A stretch of 64,000 nucleotides of DNA from Ferrovibrio sp. (GTDB lineage: Bacteria > Pseudomonadota > Alphaproteobacteria > Ferrovibrionales > Ferrovibrionaceae): positions 1 to 64,000 of the forward strand of contig NZ_JAOZVR010000118.1 of assembly GCF_025869515.1 (NCBI RefSeq), written 5' to 3'. Shown here one piece after another: positions 36,413 through 42,715 of the stretch. Numbering within the stretch: position 1 is the first letter of the stretch; each line of letters begins with the position of its first letter. Below the pieces are notes generated by a model that was not told the DNA's origin, did no database searches, and was given only the letters and a program-made list of their open reading frames with translations. Made by a program: the position numbers and the translations under genes.

Positions 36413-36757
36413 TTAGCGGGCGGCTCGGCGGCTCGTCAGCGGGATGCAGTCCTGACAGCGGTCAGGCAGGTACCGCAGCGGAACCCCGATATCGACGATG
36501 CCGTCCTTCGGTGCCACCTCAAGCAGTGACTGCGCCCTGACGTCGTTGTAGTCGGGATTAATCCCGTGGATCGACTCCATGTAGTCGTACGGACGCATCC
36601 ACTTGATACCGTTGTGCACCCAGTAGCCGGTCTCGCAACTGAGGACGACGAGCCCCTCTTCGTATTCGCGCTCCTCAAGCGGCCAGCGCTTGAAGTTATC
36701 GTTCGCGACGTCCTGATAGCTCAGGCCCATACGTCGGCTCAGGAAATTGTCGGTCAT
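36413..36757 (-). CDS. Hypothetical protein in transposition operon
   Basis: A 114-residue protein starting at ATG 36757 after an AAAGGACACC site. It contains VANDNFKRWPLEEREYEEGLVVLS and GYWVHNGIKWMRPYDYMESIHG, and I recognise no family. It has no membrane segment or signal peptide. It lies 16 bases upstream of tnsA and just after the second small TnsB-domain gene, so it belongs to the transposition operon and is probably an accessory factor. Confidence 0.5.
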   Translation of the reverse strand: MTDNFLSRRMGLSYQDVANDNFKRWPLEEREYEEGLVVLSCETGYWVHNGIKWMRPYDYMESIHGINPDYNDVRAQSLLEVAPKDGIVDIGVPLRYLPDRCQDCIPLTSRRAAR

Positions 36758-36773
36758 GGCGGTGTCCTTTCTG

Positions 36774-37010
36774 TTAGGCAGCCATCGAGAGGGGAGAAGC
36801 AGCGTGAGCGGTGAGCTCACGCTGCCGACGAAATCGGCCCTGGAGTTTCAGGTCGAGCAGCTGGCAGTCGCTGGTCGTCACCTCCAGGCCGTCGGACAGA
36901 CGCCTCAGGGTGACGATTGCGGAATGCACGGCGGGGACCCAGGACTTGACCCGGTAGACACGGCGGTCGATTTCGACGACCTCGTCGGTCTTGAGGTTCA
37001 CGAGGTTCAT
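36774..37010 (-). CDS. Stand-alone TnsB N-terminal-domain-like protein, second copy
   Basis: A 78-residue protein. Its start MNLVNLKTDEVVEIDRRVYRVKSW parallels the TnsB start MSNVINFTKGERLSLSGKVYKFFGR (V, T, E and VY positions agree), followed by a TLRR...DGLEVTTSDCQLLDL region that corresponds to the LED...TGEIISKTDNQLMKL strand-turn-helix of TnsB. The ATG overlaps the stop of the upstream short TnsB-like gene (ATGA). With the other 78-residue protein it makes a small family of separated TnsB domains in one operon. Confidence 0.55.
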   Translation of the reverse strand: MNLVNLKTDEVVEIDRRVYRVKSWVPAVHSAIVTLRRLSDGLEVTTSDCQLLDLKLQGRFRRQRELTAHAASPLSMAA

Positions 37011-37633
37011 CGCACGCGCTCCTTCTGAGTGTGGTCCAGGACGATGATGTCCAGCTGGCTGTGGTCGATCTCGATGGTCGGCAGAGGGCGGCCGTTGGTG
37101 ACCGCATTCCTGCGCTCAAGCTCCCGCCGCGCCAACCGCGAGAGCCTGCGCTCGTTACGGCTCTTCACGTGCGGCACATACAGGACCGGCCCCGGGACGC
37201 TCGCGCTCACCTGGATGCCGAGCGCGCGGCAGCTGCGCTTGAAGTTCGCCTCAAAGTCCGCCGAGCTGAAGTCACCAGGAACTCCGCAGCGGGCATCAAG
37301 GTCGACAATCTTCGGCGCGGCGACAGGCCAACCCACCGTCAGTTTCGTGAGCGCTTCAGCCTTCCGCCAATAGCGGTCCGCGACAAAGGCATCACGGTCA
37401 GTTACCCAATTCATGGGAAGCGGCTTGCCAACTGGAAGGCAGACCTGCTCAGGCTGACTGCGCTTGCCGCGGATAGCCATTGCGAGCATCTGCCCGACGC
37501 GGGACGTGGGCCGGGCAATGGGCTGGCCGTCCGGCGAGAACCAGGTCGCGCCAGTGGTGGAGACGAGTGTGTCGCGGTCTACTGCAGACACACGGGGGGC
37601 GTTTGCGCCGAAGGGCGCAGTAATGACCTGCAT
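37007..37633 (-). CDS. Short TnsB-like protein lacking most of the catalytic core
   Basis: A 208-residue protein starting at ATG 37633 after GGAGGCCTCT. The C-terminal end reads LPTIEIDHSQLDIIVLDHTQ, matching the first-aspartate motif of TnsB (NEVEVDHHLLDIVVVDHET), and then stops after five more residues. The second aspartate and the glutamate are absent, so it cannot be an active transposase. The preceding 190 residues (KIVDLDARCGVPGDFSSADFEANFKRSC) are TnsB-linker-like at best. Its stop overlaps the next gene start (ATGA), which argues for a maintained short gene over random decay. It could be a regulator of transposition. Confidence 0.55.
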   Translation of the reverse strand: MQVITAPFGANAPRVSAVDRDTLVSTTGATWFSPDGQPIARPTSRVGQMLAMAIRGKRSQPEQVCLPVGKPLPMNWVTDRDAFVADRYWRKAEALTKLTVGWPVAAPKIVDLDARCGVPGDFSSADFEANFKRSCRALGIQVSASVPGPVLYVPHVKSRNERRLSRLARRELERRNAVTNGRPLPTIEIDHSQLDIIVLDHTQKERVR

Positions 37634-38134
37634 AGAGGCCTCCATAGTTCGAAAAGCGGGATGCCAGCCTGCGGATGACGGCTGGGTACAGACCTGCGCT
37701 GACTGGTTGGGACAGAGTCCGGCCAGGGTTAGCTCAGGCATCTGGCGCGCCTTGAACCCCGGAGTGAGCCGACATCAAATCCGGCTGGTGGTGACCAGAC
37801 AGATATATATGTCAGCGCTGGAGGGCGAGATCGCCACTCCAGTTACCCCGAGGTGGGGCGCGTCAGGATATGTGGGAGTAGGTACGGATCATCGCATCCG
37901 GCAGCTGCCAGATGGTCACGAAGTCAGAGGTGACGAGCGCGATGAAATCCATGGGTTGTGTAGATACGTGAGGTTCAAAAAAAATGCAACCATAAAACTG
38001 TGAGCACATTGAAAATGTGCAGATGAACCGCGGTGTTACACGAATGCCACACCAAATTTATCGACTCTGGAATTTATGTTATCAAATTTGTACATCTATT
38101 TTAGCAAGTCCGCCGTCACGGCACCTGTTCTGCC
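37634..38134. other. Promoter side of transposition operon, AT-rich gap
   Basis: About 500 bases without a recognised gene. It must hold the promoter of the minus-strand transposition operon. It includes a 29-codon minus-strand frame (37863-37952, MDFIALVTSDF...) that looks like a gene tail but matches nothing I know, an AT-rich part at 37975-38110, and the perfect hairpin GCACATT-GAA-AATGTGC at 38004-38020. An alternative right end of the transposon could lie here. Confidence 0.5.
38004..38020. promoter_or_regulatory. Perfect inverted repeat GCACATT-GAA-AATGTGC
   Basis: A 7-3-7 perfect inverted repeat upstream of the transposition operon and downstream of the VapBC genes. There is no T-run, so an operator or a protein-binding site is more likely than a terminator. 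Confidence 0.4.
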
Positions 38135-38653
38135 TCATTGAGCGGCATCCAGCGGTAGGGACATCTGCCACTCCGCCTTTGCATGCCACTTCATTTCGAA
38201 CGGGTCATACAGGCCGGGCAGTTCGAAGTGGTCATTGATTCTCATGAAGTGACGGACGTTGTGGGTGGCTATGGCCGCCCCAGCCGCGATGCTGGTGGCA
38301 GCTATCATCAGGTCGGCGCCCGGGACTGACTTCTTACTACGGGGGTTCACAACGACCAGGTCATGGAGCGCGGGGGTCTCCCGCATGCGGGCCAGAACCA
38401 GAGCGGCCTCGCCGGTAAATGGGATGATGGGCAGACTGGGGAGCACGGCTTCATATAGCCACTTCATGGCCGGACCAGCCGACGGTGAGTTGCTGGCTTT
38501 CAGGCGATCGACCCCGATCTGGAGTTCGGCGACCGTAATGGCGGTGGTCACAAGAGTGTCAGCTGGCGTCGAGATGAGCCACTGCACCAAGTTGGGGTGG
38601 GGCTTCAGTTTATGGGTGTTGGATAGGACGTCGGTGTCGAGGATGATGCGCAC
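38135..38653 (-). CDS. vapC: VapC-type PIN domain toxin
   Basis: A 172-residue PIN-domain ribonuclease toxin. Acidic residues are in IILDTDVLSN at the N-terminus, TVAELQIGV (glutamate), and PGADLMIAATSI (aspartate), with THNVRHF after it, in the order typical of VapC/FitB proteins. It is longer than the usual 130 residues by a C-terminal tail (YDPFEMKWHAKAEWQM). It starts 2 bases after the antitoxin stop. It is expected to cleave specific RNAs when the antitoxin is lost, and may stabilise the element. Confidence 0.85.
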   Translation of the reverse strand: MRIILDTDVLSNTHKLKPHPNLVQWLISTPADTLVTTAITVAELQIGVDRLKASNSPSAGPAMKWLYEAVLPSLPIIPFTGEAALVLARMRETPALHDLVVVNPRSKKSVPGADLMIAATSIAAGAAIATHNVRHFMRINDHFELPGLYDPFEMKWHAKAEWQMSLPLDAAQ

Positions 38654-38655
38654 AC

Positions 38656-38937
38656 CTAGCCCCCGGCATCCGACCCTCGGGTGCCTGGAGACTTCGGTGT
38701 ATCTCGGACGTCCTTCAACGCACGATCCAAATCGCTCTCTCCAGGCGCGGCGAACCCGCTCGATAGCAGGGGAGATTTAATCAGGTGCTCGGCTTTCTCG
38801 AAATAGGTTTTTGAGACCATCACGGCCTCGGCACCATCTTCTGTCACAATCGAGACGGGATTACCGGCAGCGACTTCCTCAATCAGGTCGCTCAGCTTCG
38901 ATGCTGCGATGTCAACTTTGATGACCTTCAATGTCAT
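38656..38937 (-). CDS. Phd/YefM-type antitoxin
   Basis: A 93-residue antitoxin. KVDIAASKLSDLIEEVAAGNPVSIVTEDGAEAVMVSKTYFEK is the Phd/YefM DNA-binding fold; the C-terminal part (ESDLDRALKDVRDTPK) would neutralise the toxin. It is encoded directly before the VapC toxin gene and probably represses the pair's promoter in the 38938-39157 gap, which also carries three GTCAA repeats around 38995-39050. Confidence 0.82.
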   Translation of the reverse strand: MTLKVIKVDIAASKLSDLIEEVAAGNPVSIVTEDGAEAVMVSKTYFEKAEHLIKSPLLSSGFAAPGESDLDRALKDVRDTPKSPGTRGSDAGG

Positions 38938-39157
38938 CTCGCGCTCCGGTGTCGCCTACTCTGCCCTGCCCTACTCCTTACGCTTTTCTACTTGTCAACT
39001 TTGCGGTCGGGCAGTCAACAAATCATCGCGCAGTCGTCAAGCGAACGCCAGAAATTTATGGGCAAGCCACTGTGCCCGAAATTCCGTGTCTTGCAAGCAC
39101 ACCGGTTATGTTTGAACGCCGACAGATATGGCGACAACAAAAACCGGTGACGAGTAA

Positions 39158-40024
39158 ATGGAAGACGCGCAGAAGCAGGCAGTGGGTGGGGATTTCGAAA
39201 TCCGGCAGGTGCCACCTCGTTCTGGAGGGCCGTCAAGATGGAAGTCGACGCTGGCGCGGAATCCCGAAAGCCAGAAGTCGCGCCACTTCGAAACCATATT
39301 CCGCATCCTGAATGAGCGGCGCAGCCCGGTGCATGTCCGTGAGTTTGTTCACGCTGGCGTCGAGCCGAGTTCGTTGCGCAGCTTGGTTTATGACGGCGCC
39401 ATCACCAATCCCATGCACGGGGTCTACTATCTTGCTGAGGCGTATGATCCGTTCTTGATGGCGATCGCCGGTCTTTCGACCTTGAGTAATGACTTCGTTG
39501 TGGGCTTGAAGAGTGCCGCTCAGTACCATGGCCTCATCACGAAGCCAGACGACAATCTCTGGATTGCCATCCCGTATGGCAAGTCCGCGGTGAAGGCAGC
39601 AGGGGACTATCGCACGGTGGCTGTCCGTTGGCAGAACATGATGCCACCGACGGAGCCGATGGTGGTGTCTGAGATTGGTGACGGAATGGTCGATCATTGG
39701 GTGACGGCGCCTCGCGATGACATGGAAGCGACGGAACGCTACTTTGGATTCAGCACTGAGGTGCTGTTCGGTCGAGAGTGCCTGATCACGACACCTTCAA
39801 AAACCGTATGTGATATGCTGAGAAACATGAACCGATTGGTCGGCAAGGACATGTCGTTCGCGCGTTATATCTCTGAGGGCGACGCGTTTGACGCGCTCAA
39901 GAGCTATTCGGAGCGATACGACCTGATGGACCTACGCCGCATGGCTGACCGGCACGGGTGCCTTCCGGATATCGAGCGGCATATCAGCCTTGCCGAAAGG
40001 TTTGCGGTCGGCCTGCGGCGTTAA
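39158..40024 (+). CDS. AbiEi-like antitoxin/transcriptional regulator, orphan
   Basis: A 288-residue protein of the type IV AbiEi antitoxin superfamily. The N-terminal winged helix is HFETIFRILNERRSPVHVREFVHAGVEPSSLRSLVYDGAI, followed by HGVYYLAEAY. The later part has LKSAAQYHGLIT and CLITTPSKTVCDMLRNMNRL, characteristic of the family's C-terminal domain. The usual AbiEii nucleotidyltransferase toxin is absent; a membrane protein gene follows on the opposite strand. The start ATG 39158 is uncertain because no strong ribosome-binding site precedes it. It is probably a regulator or an antitoxin remnant carried as cargo. Confidence 0.7.
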   Translation: MEDAQKQAVGGDFEIRQVPPRSGGPSRWKSTLARNPESQKSRHFETIFRILNERRSPVHVREFVHAGVEPSSLRSLVYDGAITNPMHGVYYLAEAYDPFLMAIAGLSTLSNDFVVGLKSAAQYHGLITKPDDNLWIAIPYGKSAVKAAGDYRTVAVRWQNMMPPTEPMVVSEIGDGMVDHWVTAPRDDMEATERYFGFSTEVLFGRECLITTPSKTVCDMLRNMNRLVGKDMSFARYISEGDAFDALKSYSERYDLMDLRRMADRHGCLPDIERHISLAERFAVGLRR

Positions 40025-40056
40025 GCGGCGCGCCGACCAGGAGGACGATTAGCCCT

Positions 40057-40650
40057 TCATCTCAGCGCCGCAGCAACTTGCTCCTTTGTCGGCTTCTTTG
40101 ACATTAAGTTGGTCAAACCGCCAAAGACACCAATGGCCAGGAGAAGTGCTCCCAGGATTGCGCTGCCGAGAGACCAGAACCCTGCGGTCTTTGACCAATC
40201 ATTGTTCGCAAAAAGGATGATTGGCACGATCATCAGAAGTCCAATCCAGAACGCATAGACAGAGCCCATGCGTTTGGCTTTCCATTCAGCCCAACCATCC
40301 GCGATATGACCATCCTCGTACCGCATGCCGATTAAAATCGGCCAGGCATCGTTCGTAAAAACATAAGTAGCATCAGTGCCCACCAGGGCGTGGGATCGCA
40401 TAACTGGCAACGCCTGCACATTCTCTAACGAGACATCTTGACCGTCTGAACTCTCGATACGCCAAACGGGCCATCTGGCAAACTCACCCGATTTTGGAAT
40501 CTCATATTCGCTTTGGTACTGAAGTCGGCCCGTAATGACCCTGAGCGGCGCCATCCAATCTACCCCGTGGTTTAATTTGACCCGATTCGCCAGCAAGACC
40601 CGACTCTCGCTCGCAAATAAGATGTAATACGTCTCTTTTATATTCTGCAA
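40057..40650 (-). CDS. Hypothetical membrane protein, DUF3592-like
   Basis: A 197-residue protein. The N-terminal 125 residues are soluble and beta-rich (YYILFASESRVLLANRV, YATYVFTNDAWPILIG). Two transmembrane segments follow (VYAFWIGLLMIVPIILFA and FWSLGSAILGALLLAIGVFGG), with a cytoplasmic-like tail MSKKPTKEQVAAALR. The domain layout recalls DUF3592-type membrane proteins; this is a weak match. It converges on the AbiEi-like gene. Its function is unknown. Confidence 0.45.
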   Translation of the reverse strand: MQNIKETYYILFASESRVLLANRVKLNHGVDWMAPLRVITGRLQYQSEYEIPKSGEFARWPVWRIESSDGQDVSLENVQALPVMRSHALVGTDATYVFTNDAWPILIGMRYEDGHIADGWAEWKAKRMGSVYAFWIGLLMIVPIILFANNDWSKTAGFWSLGSAILGALLLAIGVFGGLTNLMSKKPTKEQVAAALR

Positions 40651-40700
40651 TCAAAGAAATACAACGCTATACGTCGTGGTAGTTTTCGCCCTCTGGGACC

Positions 40701-41087
40701 ATGGTCCCGGGCATGAAAGAGCGGGACATACTCGTCGGCCTGGGCGCCAGAATCCGGGTTTTCCGGAAGGCTGCCGGGCTATCTCAGGCCAAGCTGGCGG
40801 AGGAGGTCGGGGTCACCCTTGAGACAATCGGCCGTATAGAAAGAGGCATCCATTTCGCCTCAGCGTTGAACCTGGGTCGCATAGCCACCGCGGTCGGCCG
40901 CAATATCGATGAGCTGTTCGCGGCCACGCCCCGGGTCCGCAAGAAGGCTGAACTGGCCGCCATCGATCAGGCCGTTGATCAGTTCCGAGCCATGCTGGAG
41001 ACCGGTCAGGCTATCGATGTCGAGGATTTGGCTGCCGTGTTCGACAAGGCCGCCAAGAAGCAGCCTAAGACGGTTAGGAAGCGCTGA
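40701..41087 (+). CDS. XRE family helix-turn-helix regulator
   Basis: A 128-residue regulator. The XRE domain is RIRVFRKAAGLSQAKLAEEVGVTLETIGRIERGIHFAS at about residues 20-60. A basic C-terminal tail follows (KKQPKTVRKR). It ends 64 bases before the tentative right end of the transposon. It is divergent from the membrane protein gene and may control it. A start four codons downstream (ATG 40713) is also possible. Confidence 0.82.
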   Translation: MVPGMKERDILVGLGARIRVFRKAAGLSQAKLAEEVGVTLETIGRIERGIHFASALNLGRIATAVGRNIDELFAATPRVRKKAELAAIDQAVDQFRAMLETGQAIDVEDLAAVFDKAAKKQPKTVRKR

Positions 41088-41152
41088 GCTGGGCCTTCTT
41101 GGTGTTGGCGTAGTGCCGTACGCCCTGAACGGCCTGAGATAACTAGGAACAG

Positions 41153-41370
41153 TCAATTCGCAGCTGGCATTAGTTTCCGGCCGCGAATGTAGTCGCAGGA
41201 TTTCTCGGCAATCATCATTGTTGGCGCACTGGTGTTGCCCGATGGCACCGTCGGCATGACCGAGACATTAGCGATTCGCAGCCCCCCTCAGACCACGCAA
41301 GCTGAGTTCGCCGTCAACGAAAGCCATCCGGTCTGTCCGCAGGCACCCATAGCCGGTCCGGTCATCCAGC
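41153..41370 (-). pseudogene. GMC oxidoreductase C-terminal fragment, frameshifted
   Basis: The minus strand reads SVMPTVPSGNTSAPTMMIAEKSCDYIRGRK up to a stop at 41153-41155, the conserved C-terminus of GMC flavoenzymes. Upstream, MAFVDGELSLRGLRG continues the family pattern but in another frame; one extra base in the run of six G (plus-strand C at 41282-41287) restores the frame. It resembles the ends of the two intact GMC proteins of this operon. The gene lacks its first 450 or so residues. A tiny frame just upstream (41382-41432, KVATLGAGVTAYYLV) looks like the FAD-binding start of another oxidoreductase and is also debris. Confidence 0.7.
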
Positions 41371-41451
41371 GGCAAAGATGGCTACACCAGGTAGTAGGCT
41401 GTTACCCCTGCTCCCAATGTAGCCACCTTCATGTGCCCGGCTGAGGTAAAA

Positions 41452-42642
41452 TCAGCTAACGATCTGATTCTCGATGTTGCGGGGATACTTCGTCAGAATT
41501 TCCGGCTTTTCCCCGACGACCACCGTGTCGTCGATGCGGAAACCGCCAAGGCCGTAGACGTAGATGCCCGGCTCGGCCGAGTACACTTCGTTCTTCAGAA
41601 GTGCGCGGTTGTTGAATGCCATGTCATCCGGATATTCGTGACCGAGGATGCCCATGCCGTGACCCGTACGGTGGCGGATATACTGGCTGCAGCCAGCCTT
41701 CTCAATGACGTCCTGGGCTGCAGCATCGATACCTGAGACCGCCTTGCCCGCTACAGCCGCGCCAGTGGCCGCCTCGTTGGCTGCCCGGGCAACTTCATAG
41801 TACTTGCGCTGATCTGCTGAAGCTTCGCCCGCGAACCAGGTGCGTTCATTCTCGATGACGATGCCGTTCAGGCGAGGGATGACGATGTTCACCAGCACAT
41901 CGCCCTTGCTGATCTTGGCGCCACAGGAAGCGCCATCGCCGTGCGGTGAGGCCGATGCCGGGCCACTCAGGGTCCAGCAGCGCAGGACTTCAAGGTTCGC
42001 CCCCGGGAAACGCTTGGCGCCTTCCTCGACCATCAGAGTGGCCATCTGATAGTCGAGTTCCTGCACCAAGCGACCAGGCCGGATGTTCTCCCTGTAGCGC
42101 TCCTGAAGCCAGTCCGACAGAGAGCAGGCCTGCCGCATAACCTCGATTTCTTCCTCATGCTTCACCCAGCGGAGCGAGCGAAGGTCGGACAGGCTCGGAA
42201 CCAGCTTCATGTCCGGAAGAGCCGCGGCGGCTCGGCCGAGGAAACCTGGGATGCCGTCGACGCCGATGCGCGAGGTCGTCAGGCCCATCTTCTTGAAAAG
42301 CTCGACTGCAATCTCGGGTAACTGCGGCAGCAGGTACTGACGCTGAGAAACCTTGGGATGTTCAGCATAGAATTCGATGTTTTCGAGCCAGACGTGGCCA
42401 CGCTCGCGGGCCATCATCATATGATGGGTCGACAGCTCATTCATGATGGCGTGCGGCTCGCCGTTGCGCGGAATGACCACCATGATGGGGCGTTCCCAAG
42501 TCTGGACGTCGACGTGGAAGTTCGTCGCATACTGGAAGAAATCGGCGGCCGTGAAAATGATGGCGTCGAACCGAAGCCGCTCCATCAGCTTTCGCATTTC
42601 GGACAGACGCGAATCACGGACTTTGTGAGAGAGGAACGCCAT
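41452..42642 (-). CDS. M24 family hydrolase (creatinase/aminopeptidase P-like)
   Basis: A 396-residue pita-bread fold protein with a creatinase-type N-terminal domain and a C-terminal M24 domain. HRTGHGMGILGHE and SAEPGIYVYGLGGFRIDDTVVV are well conserved. The first two metal ligands of M24 peptidases, normally two aspartates, are replaced here: VNIVIPRLNG has asparagine and IVIENERTW has glutamate. The last glutamate is replaced by aspartate (FRIDD). This is more like metal-independent creatinase-type amidinohydrolases than like a prolidase. It is the last intact gene of the long operon. Confidence 0.8.
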   Translation of the reverse strand: MAFLSHKVRDSRLSEMRKLMERLRFDAIIFTAADFFQYATNFHVDVQTWERPIMVVIPRNGEPHAIMNELSTHHMMMARERGHVWLENIEFYAEHPKVSQRQYLLPQLPEIAVELFKKMGLTTSRIGVDGIPGFLGRAAAALPDMKLVPSLSDLRSLRWVKHEEEIEVMRQACSLSDWLQERYRENIRPGRLVQELDYQMATLMVEEGAKRFPGANLEVLRCWTLSGPASASPHGDGASCGAKISKGDVLVNIVIPRLNGIVIENERTWFAGEASADQRKYYEVARAANEAATGAAVAGKAVSGIDAAAQDVIEKAGCSQYIRHRTGHGMGILGHEYPDDMAFNNRALLKNEVYSAEPGIYVYGLGGFRIDDTVVVGEKPEILTKYPRNIENQIVS

Positions 42643-42715
42643 TTTCTAGACCCTTTCAGTGCTGGTTTGCGTTGTGACTATGGTGATTGAGTGGATGGAG
42701 CGAGGCCTGAAACTC

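Larger units (their letters stand above)
25094..41151. mobile_element. Tn7-like transposon (tnsA-tnsB-tnsC-tnsD/tniQ plus cargo)
   Basis: The core is certain from the TnsA, TnsB, TnsC and two TniQ-family genes on the minus strand. The ends are tentative. TGTCCCTA at 25094 lies exactly where the FAD dehydrogenase loses similarity, and the inverted TGTTCCTA ends at 41151, two bases before the stop codon of a broken GMC gene. TGT...ACA termini fit Tn7-like elements. No 5-base target duplication is seen (CCGAT left, GTCAA right), and I could not define TnsB-binding repeats. The right end might instead lie near 38 kb, which would exclude the VapBC, AbiEi and XRE genes. Confidence 0.6.

Noticed and set aside
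37863-37952. A 29-codon minus-strand frame before the transposition operon
   Set aside because: It reads like a gene tail, but it is too short to identify and has no clear ribosome-binding site.
38990-39055. Three GTCAA repeats as possible TnsB-binding sites
   Set aside because: The repeats are too short and irregular, and they sit at the promoters of the VapBC and AbiEi-like genes, where operators are a simpler reading.
25094-41151. A CRISPR array or Cas effector linked to the Tn7-like element
   Set aside because: No regularly spaced repeats or Cas-like proteins were seen. The two TniQ-type proteins alone do not show RNA-guided targeting.
25089-41156. A 5-base target-site duplication at the element ends
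   Set aside because: The flanks are CCGAT and GTCAA, which do not match. The end positions therefore remain tentative.
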